From Datura wrightii (taxonomy: Eukaryota; Streptophyta; Magnoliopsida; Solanales; Solanaceae), in assembly GCA_035772735.1 (NCBI GenBank), contig JASDFA010000007.1:89156001-89220000 (forward strand): a stretch of DNA of 64,000 nucleotides, written 5' to 3'. This document shows, piece after piece, positions 1-12,715 of the stretch (positions are counted from its first letter, which is position 1; every line of letters begins with the position of its first letter). A program made the translations under genes and the position numbers. The notes under the pieces were generated by a model. That model worked only from the letters and a program-made list of their open reading frames with translations. It ran no database searches and was not told where the DNA came from.

Positions 1-1640
1 GGGATGAAATGGAGGCCTCAAGGATTTCATTGTTGGTGTCCTGGGTCACATTATTTCATTGTAAAAGTTCCCTAGTCAAAAAGTCTAGGAGAGAATTATT
101 TTCCCCTTGTATAGATTCAATTTAAAAATCAAAGCAGGATAACAAAGCATGTCACCTAGCAAATATTTTCTTAGAAACTAGGTTTTTAACATTTCTTTGA
201 AAACATCTTAGACTATTTTGCAGTCTACTCTTAGTAAAAATTCTATGTTTATTAAATCATATTGAAATTTGGTAATACATAGTACTATAGCTAAAATTTT
301 CTTTTTAATGGTGCTATAGATTTTTTGAGTACTATTCTAGATTTTCGAAGTGAATCTTACTAATTTTCTGGGGTTTTCATGAAAAATTCTCTGTTTAAGG
401 ATGCCTCCATATCATATGTCCGAGGCATTAGTTTCCACAATCATGAATGCCTCTGGATGTGGTATTTCTAGCATGAAAGTTTTCAAACTATTTATTTAAT
501 CTTTTCGACTGTCTTAGACTACTCTACTCTTAATGGGACTGGATCCTTCTTAAGACATTGAAAAAGAGGCCTACAAACCTATCTAATATTTGGAATAAAA
601 TCTGCAACATAATTGAGACTTTCAAGAAATCGTTGGAGTTAAGTTTTATCAATTAATTCATCTAAAATTTTTGATAAGAACTCTATAGCTCTACAAATGG
701 GTTTGTAGGTTCATTGATATAAGTCATGGACAAGAAATCTAATGGAAATCTAGAATAACTTAATCTTTTTAGCACTTACTACTAATTCTTTTTGTTTAAC
801 AATCTTTAAAAAGGTTTGGATATGTTTGAAGTATTAGTCAATATCTTCTAAGTATATTAATACGTCATCTATATAAACTATAGAAATATGACTATATTGA
901 TTAAATATGTTGTTCATTATATTTTAAAATTCGGAAGGTGCATTTTTTTAGTCCGAATGACATTATATTCCATTCATATTTTCCAAAAGGTACATTAAAA
1001 GCTGTTTTATATTTATCTTTGTCCACGATTTGTATCTGTCAAAATCTTGATTTCATGTTGAATTTACTGTAAATGTTAGTTTTGTAAGTTCTTTTAGGAA
1101 GGCCCCTCTTATTGGGTATTGGGTACCTAGTCCATTTTAAACTTTGTTACGAGATTTATAATTGATAACTAATCTTGGGCCCCTCTTTCTTTTTCTATGC
1201 TATTATTAACATAGAAGGCAGAATAACTCCAAGGTGATTTAGAAGGTCTAAGAAATTTTTATCAAGTAAATCATTGATTTTATTTTTACAATATTCAATT
1301 AGTTCATGATTCACTTGAATTGGTCTTGCCTTAGTAGGGATAGTCTTTTCGTCGAATCCCTCAATGTATCATAATTCAATAATATGTCGTTTTCTTTCCC
1401 CAAAAGGCATTAGGAAATTCTTAACATACCTCTCCTTTTATTACTTCTTGTAAGATTTTTTAATTTTGGCTTCTACCTTTGGGAGTTTTAAGGATGATTC
1501 AATTCATTTAATTTTTATTTCGTTTTTTAAATAGTTTATTTGTTGAGAAAGTAGATTTATTCTGGAGATAGTTTTTTATTTTCAATATTCACTTGTTTCT
1601 TTTGACATATAATTTAAGTAGGAAAAAGTAATCTATTTTT
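1..1640 (-). pseudogene. Pararetroviral reverse transcriptase and RNase H (remnant)
   Basis: The polymerase catalytic signature Y-I-D-D lies at 864-875 (minus strand), preceded by a VPFGLKNAP-like stretch near 940. Below about 500 the sequence matches the C-terminal RNase H segment usual in this family, including the FDF-type motif near 100-130. Frames change repeatedly and there are many stops, so no enzyme is encoded. The end of the polyprotein is at or just before the window edge. Confidence 0.75.
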
Positions 1641-2000
1641 CTAAAGCAATGGTATGGTTGCCGTCTAAATCAGCAATATATGATTTTATTTGTGTTATAA
1701 AGGGGCCACCTAATATTATTTCTTCTTTTATATCTTTAGTTTTTAAAAAAATCATTAATAAAGCAAATTTCATTATTGCATCTGTGTGTCTGATGGAGTT
1801 TGTAATTTATTTTGAATATTTCTCCTATCGCAGAAAATAACTGCATTGTACTTTTTCAAGGTACTTAGTAGGGATTATTCCTTCAATAATGTTGTTTTGA
1901 TCTGCGCCTGTATCTAATTGTTCAATTTTTTAAATAGTATAATTTTTATATAACTAGTGTGATAAGTATATGTTAGCTCTAGGTTTTAACTATTACAATA
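1640..2000 (-). pseudogene. Pararetroviral aspartic protease (remnant)
   Basis: A retropepsin active-site triplet D-T-G followed by A-D is readable on the minus strand at 1906-1914, between the coat-protein and reverse-transcriptase remnants. In living relatives this enzyme cuts the viral polyprotein. Stops interrupt the frame on both sides. Confidence 0.65.
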
Positions 2001-2639
2001 GTTTTTACTCCTGATTTAGTCTCTAAAAGGCTTTCTAGAGATTCAATTTCTTCTTCGTTCTTTTCTACTTTTGATGTTTCTACAGGTTCGAATTGATATA
2101 ATTCAGATTCTTGTATAGGCTTTAGTTCATTTAACAATTTATTAGTAAGTGCTTTTGTTTCTAACTTGCTAAGTCTTTGCTTAACTTCCTTGACCTCATT
2201 TTAATATGTAATAATTCAGTTTGAAGATCTTATAGTGTTGTATTAGACTTTTATTCTTTGAATTTGTTTAGTACGATTTTCATATTAAATGGCTCAATAG
2301 TTACTTTATCATGTTGTTGGTTAAGAACTATATGTTTAATTCCATTAAATATTTTCTTTTAAGATCTTTATCTTCAATATGATTAATCATTTCAAAGAAG
2401 ATCTCCTTGTTATTATTGATAATGACATTTATCAAGTGGCTATTATAGGTACAGATTGCTCTCATGCATCAACAATGATCAGTTGAGTCACTACTGTCAG
2501 AACTATATGTAACATTAAGCTGGTTTTCATCACTAAAACTTTAGAGGAAAAACTACTATCATTTTCTTCAAGAATAGAATATAATTTATTCTTGATTTCT
2601 GGCTCAAGTTCTAACAAATTGATCTTATCTTTCTTTTTA

Positions 2640-4320
2640 TTAGGGACTTGACAATCTCTAGCCCTGTGGCCTAATTTTCCATAGTTCTAACACTTATTAG
2701 TATCTTTTGTAAGGTTTAAAGCCACCTTTGTTGGCTTCTCGTTTAGGCCTCTTAAAATAATGGGGTTTTTTAGTTATTCTTATAGTATTTGTATTTTTTT
2801 TAAATTTTCTTATATGCTTCTTTTGAAGGGGCAAACAACTTGACATGTCCAAAGTCTTGATAGAAGCTTCCAGTTTCCCTTTTGTATATTTTATTATACT
2901 TTTTAAGTTGATTTTTAAGCTTCATATCTGAACATAATTCAAGTCTTGTGACATTTATAAAACTTATAAGGTCACCATAGGTTAACTGACTATAAGAAAT
3001 TTTTCCATCAAATCTATCTTTCAATTTTATCCTATCCGTTTTGGCAAATAATGTTGGTAAACCACTTATGAATTTTCTTTCTAATAATCACGACTACAGT
3101 CTTCTCTGACCGTAACCTTGTTGAGGAAAACATCCTTATACCATCTGAAATGATCTAGCTTTGGGTAGGATAAATTAGATAATATTTTTAAATTTATATC
3201 TTGGAAAAGCTGGGGATCTCCTATAAAATGTTTGGTTACACTATAAATTAAGGTAGCAGTGACATCTTCTATGCGTAGATTTTCAAAAGTTTCTCCCGTA
3301 TATTCAGTCTTAATAAACTTGAGTAATGGTTGTAGTGTTTGTTATGCTCTGTCTGTTATCTTCAGTCAGATAATTATCCCTCCAATAATTTAATGTCCTC
3401 GTGAATCCGAATATATTTGAAGTAGCAGCTTCTTTATCCGTGCAGTTTTTCATTTTATATGTCGTAATGGCCATTTTCATTTCATGTAACTTATTGTATA
3501 ATTGATGTTTTGCAAGACAATCAATATTCTATTCAGTAATTTCATTTCCAGAATGTGAAGTATGAGATAAATATTCATTTTCTTCATACTGCATATCTGG
3601 GAACGAGGGTTTATTATAGTAGTTCTTTTTGATGGAATAATAGAGTTTAACTCGTTAATCTCATTATTAGTTTTTTTGGATATTGTTCTTATGATCTTAT
3701 CATCTTTTGATCTTAATTCATCCTTTAATTTTGAGTTAGCTTTTAATTTTTCATTAATCCTTTCTATAAGATCATATGAGATTTCAAACTTTTCTTGAAA
3801 TTTGGTGAATTTGTCTTTGGAAAATTCTGGTAATTTGAATATTGGATGCATCTCCAATTTTTTATTAGAAGAGGTTGGTTTATCATTAAAAATTGATTTA
3901 TTGTCAATCTTAAGGTTTTGATTAGAGACTACATATAATAGTTGATTAGTATAGTTATTTTATTGAATTAATCTATTTATATCTTTATTCTTAGGATCAC
4001 CTTACGGATCTACTATATCAATTTTAAATGGTGTAGCTGTAACGATGCTACCATCTATTGGTAAACTAATCTTTTCTAATTGGGGAATTATAGATTCAAC
4101 CATCTTAGTTTTGGTATGCCATTTATTAAAGATCATGCTTAGTGATTCTTTTTTATCATCTATTTTTTGTGTGTACTCAAATCATTTAAAGAACTCTATA
4201 TTATATCTCATTCTTTTCATATCAGTTCACTAACTTTTTCTAAAGGATAACCTTTTCTTTAATGAATATTTTTCTGCATATCGTTGCCTTTTTATGTTTA
4301 TTTTTGGATCCAAACCAGAG
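2640..4320 (-). pseudogene. Pararetroviral coat-protein region with zinc knuckle (remnant)
   Basis: The longest open pieces are 3477-3857 (126 codons, charged and helical) and 2800-3024 (74 codons, a lysine-rich stretch typical of the caulimovirid capsid core). A CCHC-type nucleic-acid-binding knuckle follows at about 2651-2692 with its spacing preserved, but one codon is a stop and one cysteine codon has become tyrosine. Sequence from 3860 to 4320 continues the same polyprotein upstream in broken frames. In living relatives this part packages the genome; here it cannot be expressed. Family-level identification comes from recognised patterns, not from a database search. Confidence 0.7.
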
Positions 4321-4334
4321 TTTAGCTAAATATT

Positions 4335-5042
4335 TGTCACGACCTTAGCTAAGACCTCGGATCGAGACACGGGACCTAGAACCATGAATGGCTCCAAACT
4401 AATCCATGGTACATACATAGCATGAATTAAGAGCATAATCAAGAAAAAATTAACATATTCATGGATAAGAGGAAGTTTAAATATCATAAAGCGTAAGCAA
4501 ATGCAATAATATCACAACACTGAGTCACAAAGATGAACATACTAAGTCTATGTATGTAAGCCTCTATTAACTGATGAGATGCTGGGACAAGCCCCCAGCT
4601 AACTCCAAGTCCAAAACTAAAACAAAACTTAACAAGCATAAACTAATAGATGTCCTCGGAAAATGAAGACTCACCTAAAGCAGATGGAGTTGAACTAAGT
4701 GAGTGCAAGCTAGTGACGAGACTGGGATGGATCATCCGAACCTATATAATGAAACGATATAATATAGAGTATGCGGTCAACACTTTGAATGTACTTATTT
4801 ATGCAAGGTAAGTAAAACATTAGTAAGAAATTATGAATTTAAATCAAAATAGTTCATGAGAGTAAGAACTGCATGCTAAAAGCCATTTTGGCATGTACAC
4901 ATTAATAATGCTACTCATTGAAATCTGAACATAATGAACCAAAGTTTAGGAATAGAAATCATATAACTTGTCATTCTTGAAATCATACGCGAAAACTTAT
5001 AAATAGAACAATGGGTCATGTATACTATAAAAATGATCATAG
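4335..5042 (-). repeat. Truncated LTR of a Tekay-type element (minus)
   Basis: Starts TGTCACGACC and runs parallel to the first 700 bases of the LTR at 57410-59698: both share an 'acacgggac' block, 'agagtatgcggtca' and the following AT-rich part. For a minus-strand element this is the 3' end of the LTR, so the left edge at 4335 is a true element end abutting the pararetrovirus. It is cut at 5042 by the start of a plus-strand LTR. Confidence 0.65.
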
Positions 5043-7187
5043 TGTAATACCCTAAAAGCCCTAAGATCAGATCCAAGGTTTTAAATGGAGAAAATAGAAT
5101 TTTCTGTACCAGGGCAAGGTGAGTCATCCAGTGACTCGTGAGATGCACCATGAGTCGTTAAGTGACTCATGGGGAGAAGGGCAGGATTGGTTGGATTTTT
5201 GGGATTTGGGGCTGACTATGGGTGAGATCACGAGTTGTTAGGTGGTCCGTGGTTAGGGGTTGACTAAAGGATGAAGAGGTTGGACAATGCATCTACCGTA
5301 TAATCACAACGAGTCGTCGGGCACACCATGAGTCGTGGTGTCCCTCGTGGTGACTGATAATGCTCAAACCATACCTTCTATCGAAGTATAAAATGGACGT
5401 TGTCAATAAAGAACCTAAAAAAGAGGTCGGGGTCGAACCCACAGGGAATATGGAAGAGCTATATTAAAGCCAGTAAGTGAACTTGTTGGGTAGTTACTCC
5501 AAAGTAGGGGTTCTAAAGAAAACAATAATTAAAAAAAACTATTCAAACATTGTTTGAAATCAAGAATGAAAGATAACTAGGGTTTTGTGTTCCCTGTGGG
5601 TTCATAACTGCTTTAGATATACATATGTGATCATCACCAATGCTTACTTTTAGAACTAATAACTAAGGTTCATTCAAACGACTGGTTCGTCCTTATTGGA
5701 TGATTATACTCAATCACCGATTCAAGTTTCATGAGCGATTGCAAATTAACCGTTATCAATACATCCCAAATTTAACTATCCTTCGACCACAGCTCAAGTT
5801 AATACAATGACCATCAAGATCAAGGCTTTACTATAATTCTCTTTTAATAATCTCTACCTCTCTAGGCTCAATCATGTAAAGAATTCGGGCAAGTTCTAAC
5901 TTTGTACACCATTAAGAAACATTCAAGCATGAAGAGAATATAATACAAGTGTTTTGAGTACGTTTTGAATCACTTTTATGTAACCCTAGCTTGTTAATCC
6001 ACCATGGTTTCCACAACCCTAGAGAGAAGGTTTTTACATCTTGTAGTTGCATGATTGTGATTTGCATTCATAATTAAATATATAAATCAATACTTATAAT
6101 TGTAGTTGAGAGAAAAACTTCTTTGAATAAATCAGCAAAATCCTCAAGAACAAAGTATAAAGAGAAAGAGAAAATCAAGAAAAGGTTGATCACAAGTCAA
6201 TAAACTCAATTCTATCTTTTAACCCTCAATTCTCACATCCTCTAATGTTATCTCACAATTGTTTTATTAGTTCTAATGATTTCTAATGAAAATAAAAGAT
6301 AAAAATACTTTTCCCATATATATACAGACATAAAAATCCTTTTTCTATGCTAACAGGTTGAATTTCCATAACTGATGTCGCCTGTGTCACGACCATTCCT
6401 ACGACCTGTAGCAGGTAGTACGGGTCATATCTGCTTCCTGTATGTCTTTGGCTGGCTGAAATTTGGTTAAGTTGGATCTTGGTACGACTCGTACATGCTT
6501 CTCACGAGTCATACTGTGCTTCCGTGGCTTGACCCTGAGACTTTTCAATTTTTCTAAAGTTCTTCATGAGTGCTATGATACGACTCGTACATTGATGCAA
6601 TGACTTGTACTGTCTATTCGTATCAGGAGTCAGCCTCTTATGCAAATCTTCTGAATCCTTCCACTACTTCTACACTACGACCTGTACAAGAATTGTACGA
6701 CTCGTACTGAGAGTCATAGGATGCACTCTTCATCCTTAGCCTTCTAAAACTTCTCACGACCTGCAGTACGACTCGTAGCACCATCCTACGGCTCGTACTG
6801 AGACCTATGACTTAAGCCTATTTTCTGCACTTTCAGACTATCTTTTTCATATTCTTGCTCCAACACCTATTTGTCTTGTAACCAAAGAAAAAAATTCCTT
6901 ATATACATATAAATATAACTAAGTCCATGCTATTTTCTTAGTTTTGACCAATGAAAGTGTTGTAACTCACAGCACACTAGTGACCAGTGTTGATGAATTC
7001 CCAGCGCTGGCAACGAGGAGCAGACCACAAGTTGTGGTACAGGGGACGAATCGTCCAGTCCTTCGTTGGGACTGGCAGTGGGTATTTTCCTATGAATTTA
7101 TTAAGGGCTTTTCCGTAATTCCTAAGTTCCTAAGGCCTATGCTACGTCGTTTTTAGCTCAAAAAAGTGAGTTTTAAGAGGGGTAACT
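5043..7187 (+). repeat. Truncated plus-strand Tekay-type LTR, interrupted by a solo LTR
   Basis: Starts TGTAATACCC at 5043, as does the LTR at 7188. The two share the block of clustered ACGAGTCGT-like words and the segment with 'cttcgttgggactggca' and 'attaagggcttttccgtaa'. The copy is opened at 5354/6980 by a solo LTR and stops at 7187, where a second LTR of the same family begins. The rest of it would lie beyond the window if the 7188 element inserted into it. Confidence 0.65.
5355..6979 (-). repeat. Solo LTR of family A
   Basis: About 1.6 kb, starting TGATAATGCT on the plus strand and ending near CAGCACACTA. It aligns along its length with the family A LTRs at 11125-12715 and 50590-52213. 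It is flanked by perfect 5-bp duplications GTGAC (5350-5354 and 6980-6984), so it is a genuine insertion later reduced to one LTR by recombination. Read on the minus strand, clustered ACGACTCGT words (about 6390-6800) precede a TATA-like run (6315-6325). No coding sequence is present. Confidence 0.8.
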
Positions 7188-9371
7188 TGTAATACCCTGA
7201 TCAAACCCAGGATGAAACGAAAAAAATAAAATTTTCTACACCAGGTCACCAAACGAGTCGTCCAGTGACCCGTCAGGAACACCAGGAGTAGTTAACTGAC
7301 TCATGGGAAGGGGTTTGACTATGATTGGAAATTTTATGTTTTAGGGTGACCACTGGTGTGACCATGAGTCATGGTCAACACCACGATCCTTTACGTCACC
7401 CATGGTCAAGGGTGACCTAAAGGATGAGGAAATTCGACAGTGTTGGCAACGGGTTGGTCTCCACGAGTCGTTGGGTTCACCATGAGTCGTGGTGTCCCTC
7501 AGATGAAAATTGGTGGTGCAGGTAATGAAAGGTAACCACGAGGCGTGGTCAGTGGGAACGACTCGTCCAATCCCTCGTTGGGACTGGCATTGGGCAATTT
7601 CTTGCGAATTTATTAAGGGCTTTTCCGTAATTTCTAAGTTTCTAAGGCCTAAACTACGTCATTTTGCCTCAGAATAGAGTGTTTTAAGAGGTGTTAAGTC
7701 ATTATAAGCTTATCCTAGTTCATGCATGAAAGCTTAGAGGTTTGAGAGGAGCCTAGTTTTTTAAAGTTCTTCCTCAATTCTCTTTGGGCAATCAAGGAAG
7801 TTGTGAAATCAGATTTCTTCAGGTATGTAAGGCTAAGAATGGGTGAAATTGTCCACACCCATGCCAATCCTCTCTCAATTCATGAAAATTTTAATTGATG
7901 AATCTATGGGGGTTTTTACCAATGTATGAATTCTCTAAGTTTCAATCATGGGTATGATCTAAGCATGTTTTCAATGTTGAATTATGATGAATGGGTAGAT
8001 TTTACAATGTTGTAAATTATAAATTTTGTTTTCAAATTTTCTAAAGTATGATGCCCATCTATGAAAGATTATGAAAGTTGAGATCCATGAGATATATGTT
8101 TAAGTATGATGAGATTTTTATGAAGAAAGTATGATTTCGAATTACCCATGTCTATGTTCATGTTTTCAAAGTGATCAAGTTGATTTCAAGCATGTGTAAG
8201 TATTGGGCAAGCCCATATGATCAAGCATGTTTCATGATTTATCTAACTTCATGTATTGGCTTAGCGCATGGATTTTGGAGTTTAGACTCCCACTATTTTT
8301 AGCTTGTGGTATGGTTTGAGCCAAGGCTCCTCAAGTTATGATTTTAGATTTATGTATGCATGTTACGAGTTAGCTTCGTCATTAGACGATGGTTCAGCTT
8401 CGCTGAAAAAGGATGGAGAGCATATGCATGTTTTTAGGAGTAGTGTCTAGAATCGAGTAGGCTAAGGGTCAGCCACTCCTATGCCTCAGAATTACGCGCC
8501 AATATAGGTATGATCAAATTATTGGGACCTCCCTTGTGAGCTTCCCCTGCCCCCAAGGGGCCTTCATCTTGATATCGATATCATGGTGGCGTACTTAGCC
8601 ATAGAAAAGCTCTAGATGGCTCTGCCCACTTGAGTGTGATATTCTGGACAACATAAGCTCTATCGTGGTAATGAAGGTTAAATGATGAGTCTACCATTAT
8701 TCCTCATGATTTCAGTTATGCATGTTCATTAGTCATGATAATATGTTTTCAGCAGGTTTGACCCAATGTTTAGTTTTATTTATGATTATCAGTTTTCAGC
8801 ATTGGGTCATTTGATTCAGTTATGATGTTCAGTTATGGTCAGATCATGATTTCAGAAAATAGCATGCAAGCCCTACGCTTAGAATCTTATCTTGTTTATG
8901 TTTTATAATATGCATGATTTATGATTTTATTTACTTAGCGGTTTCACTTACTTTGAATACTCAGTACATTCCACATACTGACTGCATACTCTATGCTATA
9001 TCATTTTATGATACAGGCTCCAATATCTAGACTCAGTCCCGCCGTTAGCCAGATCCCAGCGTTAGTACTTCCCAATCAGAGTCGGTGAGTCTCTCATCTT
9101 TCAAGGGCCTTTCTATTTAGATATATTTTGTATTTTTAGTTTTCAAACTATAGTGAGTTAGTTGTGGTCTTGTTCATCAACTCGTCAGTATTAGAGGCTT
9201 TTACAATATAGTTTGCATTCATATTTAGACTTATGTATGTATTTAGATGTTATGTTATGTTTAGAATTCCGCTATGTTATTCATGTTAAACTCTCCATTT
9301 TACTTGGAAGAGTTAGATGTTATGTTCATGCCATGGGTCGACTTGGATCCTCTCGGGGTTCTTTGTCCCGT
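7188..9371 (+). repeat. 5' LTR of the Tekay-type element
   Basis: Starts TGTAATACCC. Its 3' part (near 9320-9370, 'gccatgggtcgacttgg', 'ctcggggttctttgtcccgt') matches the reverse complement of the LTR at 57410. The last 40 or so LTR bases and the primer-binding site seem deleted: the sequence passes straight into the pre-gag leader at about 9372, and no TGGTATCAGAG is visible. Words of the ACGAGTCGT type cluster at 7250-7570. Confidence 0.75.
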
Positions 9372-9435
9372 TTCTCAATATGTGATGAAATGTCTCTCTA
9401 TCCTTCTAACTCATGCTATACGCGTTTGATGAATC

Positions 9436-10640
9436 ATGCCTTCTCGCTGAGTTAATGGAAGAAGATATGGAAATGACCATGATATGGAAATAGGGATGAG
9501 CACCAGCAGGCCCCACCAGCCCATGAAGAGCATGTACCCAAGCTGGTTGCCCATGCGGAGTTCAAGGAAGCCATTCAGATGTTGGCTCAGGCCTTGACTA
9601 CCTAGGTCAATTAGTAGGAAGTAGCGCATGTCCCTTAGATTGGTAATGTGGCGACGACAAAAGTTAGGGATTTTCTGAGGATGATCCCTCCAGAGTTTCT
9701 TGGTTCGAAGGTGGAAGAGGATCCATATGAGTTCACTGAGGAAGTTTTCAAGATCACGCAGATCATGTGGGTGACTAGAAAGGAGTGCGCTGATCTAGCC
9801 TCCTATTAGTTGAAAGGGGTTGCATACATCTGGTTCAAGCAGTGGGAGGATAGCAGGGGCAGTTTGAGTAGGCCCTATCAGTTGGGATGAGTTTCATGCC
9901 GCTTTTATGGATCGGTTCTTCCCTCATGATATGAGGGAGATCAAATCAACTGAGTTTGTGAATCTAAAGTAAGGGAAGATCACAGTTCAGGAGTATGCTG
10001 TGGAGTTCCCTCATCTGTCCAAGTATGCACCATAAATGGTGGCGGATTAGAGTGCCTGAATGAGTAGGTTTGTGGGATAGCAGACTACTTGGTCAGGGAT
10101 TGCTGGACCGCGATGCTTCTTTAGGACATTGATTTTGCTCAGATAGTCCTGTACGCCCAGTAGATGGAGGTGGTACAGATGAGTGAGTAGGACAGAGAGG
10201 CCAAGAGGGCCAGGATTGATAACTTCGGATTCTTCCAACAGAGACCTAGTAGGCATCGTCAGCAGGCTCACCAGAGATCTTCAGCCCCAGCGCCTTCGGC
10301 TATGAGTGTGACATCCAGGTCTAGGCGCGATCTGAGGGGACGAGCATCAGGCTCTAGAGTCTAGAGTAGTAGACCCGCACAGACCAGCCCTCCTGAGTGT
10401 GACAGATGTTGCCAAAGACATGTGGGCCAGTGCTTAGCAGGTTTAGGTGCTTGTTTCGGGTGTGGGAAGCCCGTACATATACTTAGGGATTGCCCAATAG
10501 CTAGACAGGGTCATGATAGGGGCCAAAGCCTAGGTTCCAATTCAGCAGCTCCACCAGCATGCCTAGCTTAGCAGGGGGCATCCACTAGTGCGAGTGGTGG
10601 TCAGCGTCAAAACAGGTTCTATTTCCTAGCATCCCGTCAG
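9436..10640 (+). pseudogene. Tekay-type gag (broken)
   Basis: Gag forms the capsid-like particle and binds RNA. A start-like ATG lies at 9436, but the frame is lost almost at once. Recognisable capsid sequence runs from about 9660 to 10280 (motifs F-L-R-M-I-P-P-E-F, W-D-E-F-H-A-A-F, F-F-P-H-D-M-R-E) with several internal stops. A double zinc-knuckle region follows; the second, CX2CX4HX4C, is intact at 10452-10493. The protein cannot be made as one chain. Confidence 0.8.
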
Positions 10641-10673
10641 GAATAGGAGGTCTCCCCAGATGTAGTCATTCGT

Positions 10674-11124
10674 ATGTTACGAGTATTAAAACTTGATGTA
10701 TATGCATTGTTAGATCCAGGAGCTACTTTGTATTTTTTGACGCCCAATGTTGCTAGTAGTTTCGGATTCAGTCCCGAAATCTTATCAGAACCCTTCTCAG
10801 TCTCTACTCTAGTTGGTGATTCAGTTATAGCTAGATTGGTGTATAGAAATTTCCCTGTCACAGTCCTTCAAAAAGTCACCTTAGCAGATTTAGTAGAGCT
10901 AGCCATGACCAATTTTAATGTTATCCTCGACATGGATTGGTTATATGCATGTTATGCCTCAGTCATTTATAGAACCCATGCAGTAGAGTTTAGATTCCTG
11001 GGTGAGCCAGTCCTAGAGTGGAAGGGTAGTTTAGTTGTGCCTGTAGGTCATCTCATTTCCTACCTTAAGGCCAAAAAGATGATTTCTAAAGGGTGTGTGT
11101 ACCATCTAGTTAGGGTTAAGGATG
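10674..11124 (+). pseudogene. Tekay-type protease, cut by the family A insertion
   Basis: An open stretch of about 150 codons. The active-site triplet is D-P-G at 10713-10721, the form usual in this clade, followed by hydrophobic sheet segments and the conserved region ending Y-H-L-V-R-V-K-D. The frame stops being Tekay sequence exactly at 11124; the last few codons of the open frame are LTR. It resumes at 52219 after the insertion. The protease would process Gag-Pol. Confidence 0.85.
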
Positions 11125-12715
11125 TGATAACGCCAAACCAAACTTCCAACTGAAGTATGAAGCGGATGTTGTCAATAAAGAACCCAAACTTATAGGTTGG
11201 GGTCGAACCCACAGGGAATATAGAAGATCTAGATTACAACCGGAAGATCAACTTGTATGGTAATTACTTCACAATGGGGGAATTATAATAAAAAGCAATG
11301 ATAAAAATAAGCAGTAGTCAAGATTATATTTGTTAGTCAATAATTAAAGGATAACTAGGGTTTGTGTTCCCCATGGGTTCATAATACTCTACTTATAGAA
11401 CTGATAACTTAGATTCATTCAAACGATCGACAATCCCTATTGAATGACTATCTTCAATTACTCGACCAAGTCTCATGAATTTTGAAAACTAACCATTATC
11501 ACGAAGTTCCAAATATAGCTATCCTGCGACCACAACTCAAATTATATACAATGATCATCAAGATCAAGGCTCTGCTGCAACTCTCTTTTCCAAATCTCTA
11601 CCTCTTCGACCAAAGCAAGTAAAGAATTCAGGCACTTCCTAACGTTGTACACTGCTAAGAATCATTAAAGATGAAGAGAATACAATATAAGTATTTATTA
11701 TTGGTTTTAGACTCACTTTGTGCAACCCTAACTAGTTAACCCACCATGTTTCCCACAGCCCTAGGTATGGAGGTTTTAGCCTCTCATAGTTGCAAGGTTG
11801 TGATTTGTGTTCATTATTTAAAACATATAACAATAGTTACAAAGATGATTGAGAAAAACAATTCCTTCAATTATACCATGAAATCTTGAATAACAAGCAA
11901 CAAGATCAAGATGAATTCAGAAAAGGCTGATCACAAGGTTGAACCAACTCAATTCTCTCTTCTAATGATATAAAATTGCTTACTACAATGTTTTCCTACT
12001 AGAATTAAGTCTATTCGTCATCCTCTGTTAAAAATAAAACATAAAAAGTATTTATAGAGACACAAGAATACTTTTCCTAAACTAACAGGACTGTTTTCCA
12101 TATCTGCTGCCGACCTCGTCATGGGTCCACCTACGACTCGTAGGGGCTTCTCACGGATCGGGACATCAACTCGTGGCTTGGAGTGTTGGCTGAATTTTGG
12201 CTAAGTGTTGGGACAAGGTAAGATTCGTACGAGCGTGCTACGACTTGTACATTGACACTCGTTGCTTGATCCTGATCTTTTGAACTTTTTCTGAGCTTCA
12301 CCATGACCGGTATGGTACGACTCGTACCTTCATCTCACGAGTCGTAGGGTGCTCTTATACTGAGAATCAGCCTTCTATGCAATTCTTCTGGATTTCTTCA
12401 CGACTGGCTTACCATGAATTGTACCACCATGGTACGATCCGTGACAAGTTTCATAAGTTCAGTCTTCTAGGTTAACTTTCAGCTTTTGATCAAGGTCCTC
12501 AGTACGACTCATAGGTCCATCCTTCGGATCGTACTGTGGTCAGCACTTTTTGCCCTTTTTTGCACACTTTGTGCTTCCTTTTGCAATTTATTGTTCCAAC
12601 ACCCATTTATCCTTAAATCAAAGAAAAAGTGCCTCATATCCACATAAATATACCTAAGTCCATGCTATTTTCTTAGTTTTAAGTGTTAATAGTGCTCTAA
12701 ATTCATAGCACATCA
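11125..12715 (-). repeat. 3' LTR of family A
   Basis: 1.6 kb; plus-strand ends TGATAACGCC and CACATCA. A TATAAATA box (minus) is at 12049-12056, with clustered ACGACTCGT-type words upstream of it at about 12120-12540. It pairs with 50590-52213; the two differ by scattered substitutions and small indels, so the element is not recent. Confidence 0.85.

Larger units (their letters stand above)
1..4334 (-). mobile_element. Endogenous pararetrovirus (Caulimoviridae), decayed
   Basis: Read on the minus strand, this block gives in order a coat-protein-like region, a degraded CCHC knuckle, an aspartic protease triplet, a reverse transcriptase with a YIDD site and an RNase H C-terminal region. That order, with no integrase or LTR, is the Caulimoviridae plan. 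All parts are broken by many stops and frameshifts, so it is an old, inactive copy. The RNase H end is cut by the window start. The upstream (movement-protein) side stops at 4334, where an LTR fragment begins. Genus is uncertain; a florendovirus- or petuvirus-like copy is the likeliest guess. Confidence 0.8.
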
